Below, in pieces: positions 33,411-41,095 of a DNA stretch of 64,000 nucleotides; positions within the stretch are counted from its first letter, which is position 1; each line of letters begins with the position of its first letter. Under the pieces are notes generated by a model. It saw nothing but the letters and a program-made list of their open reading frames with translations, was not told the origin of the DNA and did not search any database. The DNA comes from Candidatus Peregrinibacteria bacterium GW2011_GWC2_39_14 (GTDB lineage: Bacteria > Patescibacteriota > Gracilibacteria > UBA1369 > UBA12463): contig LBWJ01000005.1 in NCBI GenBank assembly GCA_000993595.1, positions 62,001-126,000 on the forward strand. The letters are read 5' to 3'. The position numbers were made by a program, and so were the translations under genes.

Positions 33411-34328
33411 ATGAGGCCAAGCAGAAACAGATCAGATATAAAACCGGATTCACCAACAGCTTTAAGCCTATATTTGCAACACGTATCCAGATTTACCGTT
33501 CTTACGAGGGCAGAAGAGCAAGAAGCGGCAAAAGCGTATATTGCAACGTCAAGTCTCATTTTTCGCCAAAAATTAATAAATGCAAATTTGCGCTTTGTTG
33601 TAAAAATAGGGCAACAGTATTTGCCGCCATTTCATGCAAGATTTTTAGATTTAATTCAGGAGGGAAATATAGGACTTATGACTGCGGTTGGTAAATTTCA
33701 GCCGGAAAGAGGTTACAAGTTAGTCAGTTATGCAATTTGGTGGATTAGAGCGTACATGAAGAATTTTATGAGCAAAAATAAAGGACTTGTAAAAAAGCCA
33801 AGAGGAACCAGGGGAACTGCTATTATTTCAAGATTGAATTCAGGCGAAGCGCGCGCAGCTTTAATGGATTTTAGGCGAGGGATGGAAGCGGATACCAGTT
33901 TTTTGACGGAAAGAGATAGAGAGATGGGAATAACATTGGAAGTTTTAGATAGAGAGCTTGGGCTCGGAATAATGGGGTCAGAAGTTTCGTTAAATGAAAA
34001 CGCATTTAATGATCACGATAGTGATTCTGATGAACTTGGAGATTGGTTTTCAGATGGAGTTGATTATTCGAAAAGATATGAGGCTCAAATGGATGTCGTT
34101 GCAATACAGGGGATAATAGATACTTTAAGAGAGGGACTCGATGAAAAAGAATTGTGTGTTTTAGATTATAGGATTCTCGCTTATGATTCTCCTCGAACAT
34201 TGCAGGAAATAGGCGATGAATTTAGAATAACACGAGAACGTGTGCGACAAATTGAAGCAGGTTTACGCAAAAGGATACTTAAGCGAGTTAGATTTGAAGG
34301 GGAGGAAGTTTACCTTCCACGGATATAG
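33411..34328 (+). CDS. RpoH-like sigma-70 family factor 4
   Basis: 305 residues from the ATG at 33411. An upstream in-frame ATG at 33375 would overlap factor 3 and is less likely. Region 2: NLRFVVKIGQQYLPPFHA, LIQEGNIGLMTAVGKFQP, SYAIWWIRAYMKNFM. The RpoH-box-like section is degenerate (RGTRGTAIISRLNSG). Region 4 ends FRITRERVRQIEAGLRKR. The four factors are of similar length, share region layout and lie head to tail, so they look like products of tandem duplication that have since diverged. Confidence 0.86.
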   Translation: MRPSRNRSDIKPDSPTALSLYLQHVSRFTVLTRAEEQEAAKAYIATSSLIFRQKLINANLRFVVKIGQQYLPPFHARFLDLIQEGNIGLMTAVGKFQPERGYKLVSYAIWWIRAYMKNFMSKNKGLVKKPRGTRGTAIISRLNSGEARAALMDFRRGMEADTSFLTERDREMGITLEVLDRELGLGIMGSEVSLNENAFNDHDSDSDELGDWFSDGVDYSKRYEAQMDVVAIQGIIDTLREGLDEKELCVLDYRILAYDSPRTLQEIGDEFRITRERVRQIEAGLRKRILKRVRFEGEEVYLPRI

Positions 34329-34359
34329 GGACTATAGTGCCAGTCTGAACAGTTAAGTA

Positions 34360-34389
34360 TTGACATCCATCTCATTTTTGCGATAAATT
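34360..34389 (+). promoter_or_regulatory. Promoter of the gene at 34421
   Basis: TTGACA (34360-34365) with TAAATT (34384-34389, 18-base spacer) or GATAAA (34382-34387, 16-base spacer). Confidence 0.6.
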
Positions 34390-34420
34390 CAAGTTCCGTA
34401 ATATTAAATTGTTTATAGAT

Positions 34421-34930
34421 ATGGTCACAGAAGTCCATACAGGAGTTGATAGATCAGCGGCGTTAGGAGAAGGGCCTGAGGCAAGAAGGGGGTCGGTCGT
34501 TGATAGAGGGCTTTTAAAAGCCGTAGGCGCAAGAGATGTTTTGCAAGGATTTTTGCAGGCTTTAGGGGAAGAAGGAAGAAGTGTGCCAACGAAAACGTCA
34601 GAAGGGCTATGCGTAATGTCGGAAGATTTAGATTATACAACCGCAGTCCAAAAATTATACGATTTTGCAACAAATGGTGGAAATCATACGTGTTGCTCTG
34701 TGACATTAATTGGCTCGGATTCAACAAGGCCAACGCACGTTGAATTAGAGCTTCCAAAAAGACATGTCCAAATGGAAACCGGCGCCGAGCGAGTGCAAGC
34801 CATAATAACAATTGAAGGATGGGCTTCTAAACCGGTGCATTTTAGAGTTGAGTTTAAATATCAACATCAGGGTTCATTGCCACACATCGCAAATGCCATC
34901 GAAACTCTTCGCCGCAACGGCATTTTATAG
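34421..34930 (+). CDS. Hypothetical protein, 169 aa
   Basis: Starts at the ATG at 34421 (MVTEVHTG); an in-frame TTG upstream at 34409 is less likely. Soluble, with a helical first half (DRGLLKAVGARDVLQGFLQAL) and a second half of alternating strands (TCCSVTLIGSD, THVELELPKRHV, VQAIITIEGWASKPVHFRVE). No family recognised. It sits between the sigma array and a glycosyltransferase. Confidence 0.6.
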   Translation: MVTEVHTGVDRSAALGEGPEARRGSVVDRGLLKAVGARDVLQGFLQALGEEGRSVPTKTSEGLCVMSEDLDYTTAVQKLYDFATNGGNHTCCSVTLIGSDSTRPTHVELELPKRHVQMETGAERVQAIITIEGWASKPVHFRVEFKYQHQGSLPHIANAIETLRRNGIL

Positions 34931-34937
34931 TTCGTGC

Positions 34938-34943
34938 TAAAAT
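34938..34943 (+). promoter_or_regulatory. Extended -10 box of leaderless glycosyltransferase gene
   Basis: TGCTAAAAT (core 34938-34943), ending 6 bases before the ATG at 34950. No -35 box, which fits an extended -10 promoter. Confidence 0.5.
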
Positions 34944-34949
34944 ATCATC

Positions 34950-36092
34950 ATGAAAATCGGAATTGATTGCAGACTTTTTTCGTCAAACTTCACCGGCATC
35001 GGCCGTTATACTTACGAACTCACAAAAAATCTTTTCAAAATTGATAGCAAAAATCATTACGTTTTATTTTTCAATGATCCGGAATTTCATGCATATATTC
35101 CACCTGCGCATAATGTCAAAAAAGTGCTTGTGAATGCGCGCCATTACTCACTCGCTGAGCAGATAAAATTCTTGCGCGCGCTGAATAAAGAGAAGTTAGA
35201 TCTCATGCATTTTACGCATTTTAATGCGCCAATTTTTTATTTTAGACCATCAATTGTGACGATTCATGATTTGATTGTTTCGTTTTTTCCGGGTCGTAAA
35301 AATAAATCTTGTTTAAAAAAACTCGCATACAATATTGTTTTAAAAACCGTTACAAAAAAAGCAAAAAAAATAATCGCGGTTTCCGAACATACAAAAAAAG
35401 ATCTTATAAAAATTCTTAAAATAAAATCTGAAAAAATTTCTGTGATTTATGAAGGGATTGGTGAAGAATTTCAAAGAGTAAAACCAAAGGAAGTGCTAGA
35501 ATTAACAAAGCAAAAATACGGCATAGATAAACCATGTATTTTATATACCGGCGTTTATCGTTATCATAAAAATATCACCGGTCTTCTTAAGGCTTTTAAA
35601 ATTTTAAAAGATAAATTTCACGCTCCGCACAAACTTGTGATAACAGGTCGCGAAGATCCATATTATCCGGATGTTCGCAGGATGGCGCACGATCTCGGTT
35701 TAAAAGATGATGTGATTTTTGCGGGCCTAGTTCCCGAAGAAGATTTGATTGCACTTTATTCTTGCGCAGACCTTCACGCTCTTCCATCTTTTTATGAAGG
35801 TTTTGGATTCACGCCACTCGAAGCAATGGCATGTGGAACGCCGACTGCCGTTTCACACACTTCTTCTCTTCCGGAAATTTGTGGAAAAGCGGCAATCTTT
35901 TTTGATCCGCACGACATCAAAGAAATGGCTTCCACTTTGCATAAAGCTCTTGCCGATGAAGACTTGCGCAAGCGCTTAATCAAAGCCGGTTACGAACGAG
36001 TTCAGATGTTCAAATGGGAAAATTTGGCAAAACAAACTCTCGAGGTTTATAATAACCTCCTGACAAAGAATCCTGCACCGCCAAAAACTTAA
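34950..36092 (+). CDS. GT4-family glycosyltransferase
   Basis: 380 residues with the GT-B fold. N-terminal domain starts MKIGIDCRLFSSNFTGIGRYTYEL, here written only in part, with the glycine-rich TGIGRY acceptor-side loop. The C-terminal donor domain has ILYTGVYRYHKNITGLLKAF, LVITGREDPY, and the EX7E motif EGFGFTPLEAMACGTP near 280-295. Such enzymes build surface glycans or glycolipids from nucleotide sugars (often GDP-mannose). The acceptor is unknown. Confidence 0.9.
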   Translation: MKIGIDCRLFSSNFTGIGRYTYELTKNLFKIDSKNHYVLFFNDPEFHAYIPPAHNVKKVLVNARHYSLAEQIKFLRALNKEKLDLMHFTHFNAPIFYFRPSIVTIHDLIVSFFPGRKNKSCLKKLAYNIVLKTVTKKAKKIIAVSEHTKKDLIKILKIKSEKISVIYEGIGEEFQRVKPKEVLELTKQKYGIDKPCILYTGVYRYHKNITGLLKAFKILKDKFHAPHKLVITGREDPYYPDVRRMAHDLGLKDDVIFAGLVPEEDLIALYSCADLHALPSFYEGFGFTPLEAMACGTPTAVSHTSSLPEICGKAAIFFDPHDIKEMASTLHKALADEDLRKRLIKAGYERVQMFKWENLAKQTLEVYNNLLTKNPAPPKT

Positions 36093-36101
36093 AAATTGTA
36101 A

Positions 36102-36143
36102 ATTGAAAACTGAATGTAAATTGTAAATTTGTAACTTGTAAAT
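36102..36143. repeat. Copy of the intergenic AT repeat also found before ftsZ
   Basis: Contains ATTGAAAACTGAATGTAAAT and ACTTGTAAATT in the same order as the two 41-bp copies at 45702 and 45760, with an 8-base AATTTGTA insertion in the middle. It lies just after the stop codon of the glycosyltransferase gene. Confidence 0.7.
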
Positions 36144-36153
36144 TTCTGCAAAT

Positions 36154-36459
36154 ATGGCTTTTGATCCGATTCAAAATTTCTTTCCCGCCGCCGCCCAAAA
36201 TCTTGGATTTTCCAAAACTTTCACATCAATACAAGTCTGCCACGGCTTTCAAAAAATTCTTCCGAAAATGATTTCAACTCCGGAATCAATTTTAAATATT
36301 TCCGCAAAATCATATTCCGAAAAAACCCTAACCTTGGCCGTTTCCTCCCCTCTTTGGGCACAGGAAGTCACAATGCGTAAAGAAGAAATCATCCGCCAGA
36401 TGAATGCGGATTTTGGCGACGAAGTTATAAAGAAATTAAAAATAGAACTAAATAATTAA
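36154..36459 (+). CDS. DUF721/DciA-like protein
   Basis: 101 residues with the DUF721 pattern: a helical start, VCHGFQKILPKM, then the strand section LNISAKSYSEKTLTLAVSS followed by PLWAQEVTMRKEEIIRQMN and a closing helix GDEVIKKLKIEL. DciA proteins of this fold load the replicative helicase in many bacteria. The match is at fold and pattern level, so helicase loading is an inference. Confidence 0.7.
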   Translation: MAFDPIQNFFPAAAQNLGFSKTFTSIQVCHGFQKILPKMISTPESILNISAKSYSEKTLTLAVSSPLWAQEVTMRKEEIIRQMNADFGDEVIKKLKIELNN

Positions 36460-36477
36460 AAAATTAACCAAACGAAT

Positions 36478-37281
36478 ATGGGCAAAGGATTATTAGCAAT
36501 TGGAGCATTTGTAGCAGCACTGGGCGCCACCGCACCGGAAGCCAGAAGCAGCGAATATGGCTTTGCTTTAATGAATGAAGCGATAGACCAACATCGATCT
36601 GATGAAGCAGCTCGCAGAGCCGTATGTGGCGCGAGAGGATCATTGGAAGAATTTCTTGCGGAAATGGGTTTAACAGAACCGGTATCACATGCAGAGCTTC
36701 CTGTATGTGAGCAAGCCAGTTCAGACGATTCATCGGATCAACAAGATGAAACGACATATCCGGAAATTAGTGATGTTACAGAAGATTCAGGTCGTGAGGT
36801 TTTTGAAACTCTTTCCGCTCCGGGAGGAGAAGAGCCGATGGATGTCGATGTCGACGCGTCAGTTCCGGTTGAACCACAAGCGCAAGAGCCACTCGAACCA
36901 GTCGACCATTTGGATGTTGTTGATGGGCAAGTTTTGCCTTTAGCTCAGCCTCCAATTATGCGCAAACCTCAACTTGATTTATCAAGCGCGGCAGCCATGA
37001 GAATGTTAACGGAACTCCGAGCACAAGAAGAAGCCCGAGATCAAATGCTTCGTATGGTGACAGGGGTTAGCCCAACTGATTTAGGAGAAAGAGACGGCTT
37101 AATAGGTTCGGGGATGGGGCGAGTACTTTTTGATCCAACGTCAGGAGCAATGGCTTTCCCTGGGCAAAAAATGGTCGTGTTCCCGGACAGCGTAGATCCA
37201 TTAGAAAGAGCAAGAATAATTGAAGCTTTGCAACGGGAAGTAGATTTAGATGCGATGAAAAACGCACCCCATCATTGGTAA
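36478..37281 (+). CDS. Putative exported acidic protein
   Basis: 267 residues. The N-terminus (MGKGLLAIGAFVAALGATAP, then EARSSE) looks like a signal peptide with a short core. The mature region is acidic and Pro/Gln/Asp-rich (SDDSSDQQDETT, VDVDASVPVEPQAQEPLEP), probably disordered for the first 150 residues. A more ordered C-terminal part follows (MRMLTELRAQEEARDQMLRM, GMGRVLFDPTSGAMAFPG). No family recognised. Lies 18 bases after the DciA-like gene. Confidence 0.6.
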   Translation: MGKGLLAIGAFVAALGATAPEARSSEYGFALMNEAIDQHRSDEAARRAVCGARGSLEEFLAEMGLTEPVSHAELPVCEQASSDDSSDQQDETTYPEISDVTEDSGREVFETLSAPGGEEPMDVDVDASVPVEPQAQEPLEPVDHLDVVDGQVLPLAQPPIMRKPQLDLSSAAAMRMLTELRAQEEARDQMLRMVTGVSPTDLGERDGLIGSGMGRVLFDPTSGAMAFPGQKMVVFPDSVDPLERARIIEALQREVDLDAMKNAPHHW

Positions 37282-37295
37282 ATTTTAGCTTTCCC

Positions 37296-37342
37296 TAGAC
37301 TTCCGTATGCAAATAGCATACAATTGTATGCAGACAACATAC
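37296..37342 (+). promoter_or_regulatory. Promoter overlapped by a four-half-site operator
   Basis: TAGACT (37296-37301) and TACAAT (37319-37324), 17-base spacer. The same stretch carries four half-sites in alternating orientation: GTATGC 37305-37310, GCATAC 37316-37321, GTATGC 37326-37331 and ACATAC 37337-37342. The steps are 11, 10 and 11 bases, one helical turn each. The centre is a perfect 16-bp palindrome (37316-37331). The ATG at 37347 follows directly, so the encoded HTH protein is probably autoregulated. Confidence 0.7.
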
Positions 37343-37346
37343 AACC

Positions 37347-37895
37347 ATGCCTTTAAAATTCACAAAAAATCAGACGCTTATTTTGGGAACGCTTTTTAAC
37401 AATCCTGAAAAAGCCTATTACTTCAGAGAAATCGGCAGAATGCTCGATAAACCGCCGGGCTTTTTTCAGAAAGATATTGGTAATTTAGTCGAAGACGGTA
37501 TTCTTGAAAGTTATTTTCAGGCCAATTCCCGCTTTTTTAAACTAAACAAAAAATATCCGCTATACAAAGAGCTCAAAAGCATTGTTTTCAAAACCATAGG
37601 CATCGAAGGCACGCTTAGGTCCGAGCTCAAAAAACTAAAAAATATAAAAGAAGCTTTTATTTACGGCTCATTTGCCAGGGGTCAAGAGCACAAAAACAGT
37701 GATATAGACTTGATGATTATCGGTTCACCAAATCAAGATCAGCTTATGGATCTAATAAATAAGCTTGAAATTAAGTTCGGTCGCGAAGTAAATTACACAC
37801 TTATGTCCGACGAAGAATTTCAGAAAAAGTTTAAGAAAAATTTAAATTCTTTTCTCAAAAACGTGCTACAACAGAAGAGAATTAAATTGATATAG
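37347..37895 (+). CDS. HTH-nucleotidyltransferase fusion protein (MNT-type)
   Basis: 182 residues. Residues 1-75 form a winged helix-turn-helix (ILGTLFNNPEKAYYFREIGR, FFQKDIGNLVEDGILESYF). Residues 90-180 are a minimal nucleotidyltransferase domain with IYGSFARGQEHKNSDIDLMI, the GS-x-DxD site of Pol-beta-type enzymes. Related proteins act as regulators or as antitoxins of HEPN toxins; no HEPN gene is adjacent. The operator array upstream suggests that the HTH part controls its own gene. Confidence 0.82.
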   Translation: MPLKFTKNQTLILGTLFNNPEKAYYFREIGRMLDKPPGFFQKDIGNLVEDGILESYFQANSRFFKLNKKYPLYKELKSIVFKTIGIEGTLRSELKKLKNIKEAFIYGSFARGQEHKNSDIDLMIIGSPNQDQLMDLINKLEIKFGREVNYTLMSDEEFQKKFKKNLNSFLKNVLQQKRIKLI

Positions 37896-37938
37896 TCCAA
37901 AAACCCGCAAGAAAAATTATTTTGATTCTAATTTAGAA

Positions 37939-39066
37939 TCACTCCAACTCAACAACCGGCTTCCTTTTATAAGGCACAAATCTTTTATTTTTATCCATTA
38001 CAAAAAGTCTGGCGCCTAATTTTTCATGTATATAAGCGATTATATCGATAAATTCATTGTCGTGATTTGGTCCTGCAAAATAATATTTCGCAGAAAGCAA
38101 TAAACCCATAAAAGAATAAATTTCTTCTTCGTTTTCTATTTTTAATTTTTTCAAAATATCTTCATATCTATGACTTTCTCCGCGATCCATTATTTGCCTA
38201 ACAGACATTGAATTTGCCAATTTTTCAAGATCTCCATCCAAAAAAACATTCAAAAGTTCAGTTTGTACAGCCCAAGCTTTAGCCTCATCTACAACATCAC
38301 ATTTTTTCTTTTCACCGGGCTCATGTGTGTAAAAATGAAGATATGCTCTCAAAGTTTCAGGGTCGTTCCGCGTATCCAGTACAAAATCGGCATCAGTTCC
38401 TAAATGGGTCGCTTCATGAAGCATTGCCAAAAGATCCATTGGGCTATTGGGGTTAAAATCAGAAGATAAAATCATGTGGCGTGGAAAATGAGAATATGCG
38501 GCAACAAATTTAAGAGAGTCCAGGGTCGAATCGTCAACCAGATAAGAAAAATCATACGGTCTTGTAGTGACCCTTGTAGCAGATAAATCTTTAGTACTGG
38601 CCTCGGCTCTTTTGTATTTACCATAATTTTTTAAATCATTTTTTGCATTATTTCCAATTAAATCAAATAAGCGCAAAATCCCCGGCTTCATATTGGGATG
38701 CTTTATTTTATCGAAATTAAGTTGTGCTTTAAAAGCCGTCATTGCATTTTCAATTTTAGCTATCAAAATATCCAATTTAGCTTCATCAAAATCAGGAGGT
38801 AAATTCGGACCGGAGGCTGCGGGATGAGTAGCGGAATTACCATTGGTCGTTGCGGTAACGGCGGGGCTCGTCGTATTATCAAACGTTGCGTCATTGCTTC
38901 CCTTAAACATAACACCCAAAGCAGTAGAACCAATCACAGCTCCAATCAGAAGTAGCACGTTTCTGATTCGATGATCTTCAGCGTTTTTGCGTACATCTGC
39001 GCGCGTGCGAGGCGATTTTGCCCCTTCCTTAGGCGCAGGCGCATTACGATGATTTTTACGTCCCAT
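37939..39066 (-). CDS. Membrane-anchored protein with HEATH zincin-like motif
   Basis: 375 residues from the ATG at 39066 (MGRKNHRN). A basic N-terminus of about 35 residues is followed by one membrane helix (RNVLLLIGAVIGSTALGVMF), so most of the protein should lie outside the cytoplasm. A Thr/Asn/Ala-rich linker leads to a helical domain with MDLLAMLHEATHLGTDADFV near residue 216. HEATH fits the HExxH zinc-protease motif, and the Asp two residues after Gly-Thr could be a third ligand. No protease family was recognised, so peptidase activity is inference. The stop is TGA. Confidence 0.6.
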   Translation of the reverse strand: MGRKNHRNAPAPKEGAKSPRTRADVRKNAEDHRIRNVLLLIGAVIGSTALGVMFKGSNDATFDNTTSPAVTATTNGNSATHPAASGPNLPPDFDEAKLDILIAKIENAMTAFKAQLNFDKIKHPNMKPGILRLFDLIGNNAKNDLKNYGKYKRAEASTKDLSATRVTTRPYDFSYLVDDSTLDSLKFVAAYSHFPRHMILSSDFNPNSPMDLLAMLHEATHLGTDADFVLDTRNDPETLRAYLHFYTHEPGEKKKCDVVDEAKAWAVQTELLNVFLDGDLEKLANSMSVRQIMDRGESHRYEDILKKLKIENEEEIYSFMGLLLSAKYYFAGPNHDNEFIDIIAYIHEKLGARLFVMDKNKRFVPYKRKPVVELE

Positions 39067-39086
39067 ATTATTCAATTTAGTGTGCT

Positions 39087-39114
39087 ATTCTATCAAATTT
39101 TTAGTTTTTGTCAA
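39087..39114 (-). promoter_or_regulatory. Promoter of the HEATH protein gene
   Basis: Minus strand TTGACA (39114-39109) and TAGAAT (39092-39087), 16-base spacer. Confidence 0.7.
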
Positions 39115-39147
39115 GTATATCGCACTAACCAACGTATAAATAAAACC

Positions 39148-39175
39148 TTGACTTTCTTCCCTTTTCCCTTAAAAT
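39148..39175 (+). promoter_or_regulatory. Promoter of rpsP-khpA
   Basis: TTGACT (39148-39153) and TAAAAT (39170-39175), 16-base spacer, about 48 bases before the TTG start of rpsP. Confidence 0.65.
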
Positions 39176-39223
39176 AAACCCTGCGAAAACCGCAATATTA
39201 TTTATTCTGTAACACCATTTATC

Positions 39224-39682
39224 TTGTTAACAATCAGACTAACCCGAATAGGAAAGAGTGCTCAACCGAGCTTCAAGCTTATTCTACAAGAAAAAACCTC
39301 CTCACCAAAAGGTAAAGCTCTTGAAATTATTGGGAGCTACAACCCAAAATCCAAAGAAATATCTTTCAAAAAAGATAGAATCGAATATTGGATTTCAAAA
39401 GGCGCACAGCCTTCTTCCACTGTTGCTGTTCTTCTAAAAAGAAACGGCATGACAGGTATGGAAAAATATACTAAAATTGAATTGCACCAAAGAAAGAAGA
39501 AAAAAGGCGAGGAAGCAGCAGCCCCAGCAGCACCGGTTGCTCCAGCTCCAGCCGCAGCACCAGCCCCTGCAAAGGCAGCCGAACCGGCTCCAGTTGCAGC
39601 AGTTGAAGCTCCAGCAGCTCCAGTTGAAGCCGCCGCACCAGCACCTGCACCAGAAAAGCCAGCCGAAACACCTGCAGCTTAA
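39224..39682 (+). CDS. rpsP: 30S ribosomal protein S16 with Ala/Pro-rich tail
   Basis: S16 helps assemble the 30S subunit. The first 90 residues are standard: LTIRLTRIGKSAQPSFKLIL, ALEIIGSYNPKSKEISFKKD, RIEYWISKGAQPSSTVAVLL. The start codon is TTG, required by alignment. The last roughly 55 residues are an Ala/Pro/Glu tail (VAPAPAAAPAPAKAAEPAP) not found in E. coli S16 (82 aa). Followed by khpA, a common pairing. Confidence 0.95.
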   Translation: MLTIRLTRIGKSAQPSFKLILQEKTSSPKGKALEIIGSYNPKSKEISFKKDRIEYWISKGAQPSSTVAVLLKRNGMTGMEKYTKIELHQRKKKKGEEAAAPAAPVAPAPAAAPAPAKAAEPAPVAAVEAPAAPVEAAAPAPAPEKPAETPAA

Positions 39683-39727
39683 GCCTTAGAAATTTATTCA
39701 CATTCTGTATCCCTTAATTTTTTACTC

Positions 39728-40030
39728 ATGACTACAGACAATGCAACAGGACAGGACCGCGATTTTATTGAATACGTGGTCAAACAGCTTGTTTCTCTTC
39801 CGGAACAAGTCGTCGTAACTCGCACAGTTGATGAAATGGGCGTGCTCATTTCCCTCAAAGTTGCGAAGGAAGATATGGGCAAAATAATCGGTAAAGAAGG
39901 TCAAACCGCAAAAGCTTTGCGCGTTTTGCTCCGAGTTATCGGTTCAAAAAACAATGCCCGCGTTAACTTAAAGATTCTTGAACCAGAAGGAGGAGAAGGA
40001 GAGGTCAAGATCGAAGGCACAGAAATTTAG
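39728..40030 (+). CDS. khpA: KH-domain RNA-binding protein KhpA
   Basis: 100 residues, a small KH protein. N-terminal helix DFIEYVVKQLVSLPEQVVV, then strands and the GKIIGKEGQTAKALRVLLRV motif with the GxxG RNA-binding loop (GKEG). KhpA commonly follows rpsP, as here (45 bases downstream). It binds RNA, in some bacteria with KhpB. A short Gly/Glu tail follows the domain. Confidence 0.92.
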   Translation: MTTDNATGQDRDFIEYVVKQLVSLPEQVVVTRTVDEMGVLISLKVAKEDMGKIIGKEGQTAKALRVLLRVIGSKNNARVNLKILEPEGGEGEVKIEGTEI

Positions 40031-40047
40031 TATGTCCTTATAAATTT

Positions 40048-40092
40048 TAGGGCGCAGAAACGAGGCTTAGGCTGAAAATTTTGCGCCCTTCA
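40048..40092. other. Hairpin after khpA
   Basis: AGGGCGCA pairs with TGCGCCCT around a 26-base loop that includes AGGCTTAGGCT. No T run follows on the plus strand, so it may be an mRNA 3'-end structure rather than a full terminator. Confidence 0.5.
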
Positions 40093-40128
40093 AAAAAATA
40101 AATCTCACTCACTTTAACCAACAAGAAT

Positions 40129-40482
40129 ATGGCAAACGGCGGAAGCATCGTAGAAGCCGCTCAGCAAGGCAATGTTGCTGAAATCATCAATCGCGGACTT
40201 GCTTATGCAATCATAATTGCAGGTTTTTTGTCGGTTATATTCATATTTGTTGGAGGCATTTCTTTCATACTTTCCGGTGGCCACGAAGAAAAAATCAAAC
40301 AAGCAATTTCAACAATCAGATACGCAATCATCGGCTTGATTATTACCGTTTTAGCCGTCTTTATTGTTAACGCCGTCGGCGGCGCACTTGGCTTGGACGT
40401 AATCAAATACATCAATTTTTCAGACATAATTGATACGATCAAAAACATCGGCCAGAACAGCTCATCGTCAGGGAATTTATAG
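40129..40482 (+). CDS. Small two-helix membrane protein, VirB2/TrbC-like
   Basis: 117 residues. Two hydrophobic helices (about 24-48, with YAIIIAGFLSVIFIFVGGIS, and about 62-88, with AIIGLIITVLAVFIVNAVGG) are joined by a polar loop GGHEEKIKQAIST. This size and topology resemble VirB2/TrbC-type pilin subunits, which are often seen singly in Patescibacteria. No other secretion gene is near, so a pilus role is only a guess. Confidence 0.6.
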   Translation: MANGGSIVEAAQQGNVAEIINRGLAYAIIIAGFLSVIFIFVGGISFILSGGHEEKIKQAISTIRYAIIGLIITVLAVFIVNAVGGALGLDVIKYINFSDIIDTIKNIGQNSSSSGNL

Positions 40483-40486
40483 AAAA

Positions 40487-41071
40487 TTAGATATTTCCTC
40501 TAATAATGTTTTTCCAGTCATACGGAAATTTATACGTTTCGATTGCGCGTACAGTTGCCGCAAAAACTTCCCAAATGGTTTTTTCATCAAAGATAAAACA
40601 GTTGCCGCTTTCGTGATTGGGGTCATAGTTGGAAAGAAATTTTTGGGACCTTGAAGCAATTGGTATAATCCCATTTTTCAGCATATCGCGGTACATTTTT
40701 TCATTTTCTGTATCGCTTCCGCTATCAGTCAAAACAATCATCATATCGCACGCATAATAAAATTTTTCCCATGATTTTGATTTCATGGAAATTGCACAAA
40801 CTTTCTCACGAAGTTCAAAAGGAATTTTTTCGTCATCTTGTTTTGTAATTAACATTGCGGACGTTCCAAGGCTGTTTAAAGCCTCAACAAGGCTAAAAGC
40901 CAAGCTCGCATTTTTCGCACTCTTATCCGCATTTTCACCATCATAAAGAATCCCAACAACGGGCGAATGGTCCTTCAATGCATGCGGAAAACTGTTTTTC
41001 AATTTTGCTTTCAACTCCGCTTTATTTTGGAGCAATTCACTCACTCCGCTTTTGGTTTTTGATGATGACAT
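40487..41071 (-). CDS. Protein resembling the C-terminal half of a GT5 glycogen synthase
   Basis: 194 residues. It begins with a helix LLQNKAELKAKLKN, like the linker NKxxLQxELGL before the donor domain of glycogen synthase. It goes on as VVGILYDGEN, KFYYACDMMIVLTDSGSD, GIIPIASRSQKFLSNY and ends FDEKTIWEVFAATVRAIETY, then DWKNIIRGN, as GT5 C-termini do. The catalytic ExxFEPCGLxQ region is replaced, and the N-terminal domain is missing. It could be a degenerate regulator or a non-catalytic GT-B fragment. 24 bases downstream of the gene at 41096. Confidence 0.45.
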   Translation of the reverse strand: MSSSKTKSGVSELLQNKAELKAKLKNSFPHALKDHSPVVGILYDGENADKSAKNASLAFSLVEALNSLGTSAMLITKQDDEKIPFELREKVCAISMKSKSWEKFYYACDMMIVLTDSGSDTENEKMYRDMLKNGIIPIASRSQKFLSNYDPNHESGNCFIFDEKTIWEVFAATVRAIETYKFPYDWKNIIRGNI

Positions 41072-41095
41072 TTTATTTTTGTTTTAAGTTTTTAT

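Noticed and set aside
40129..40482. Type IV secretion system
   Set aside because: One VirB2-like two-helix protein stands alone; no VirB4, VirB6 or coupling protein is present in the window.
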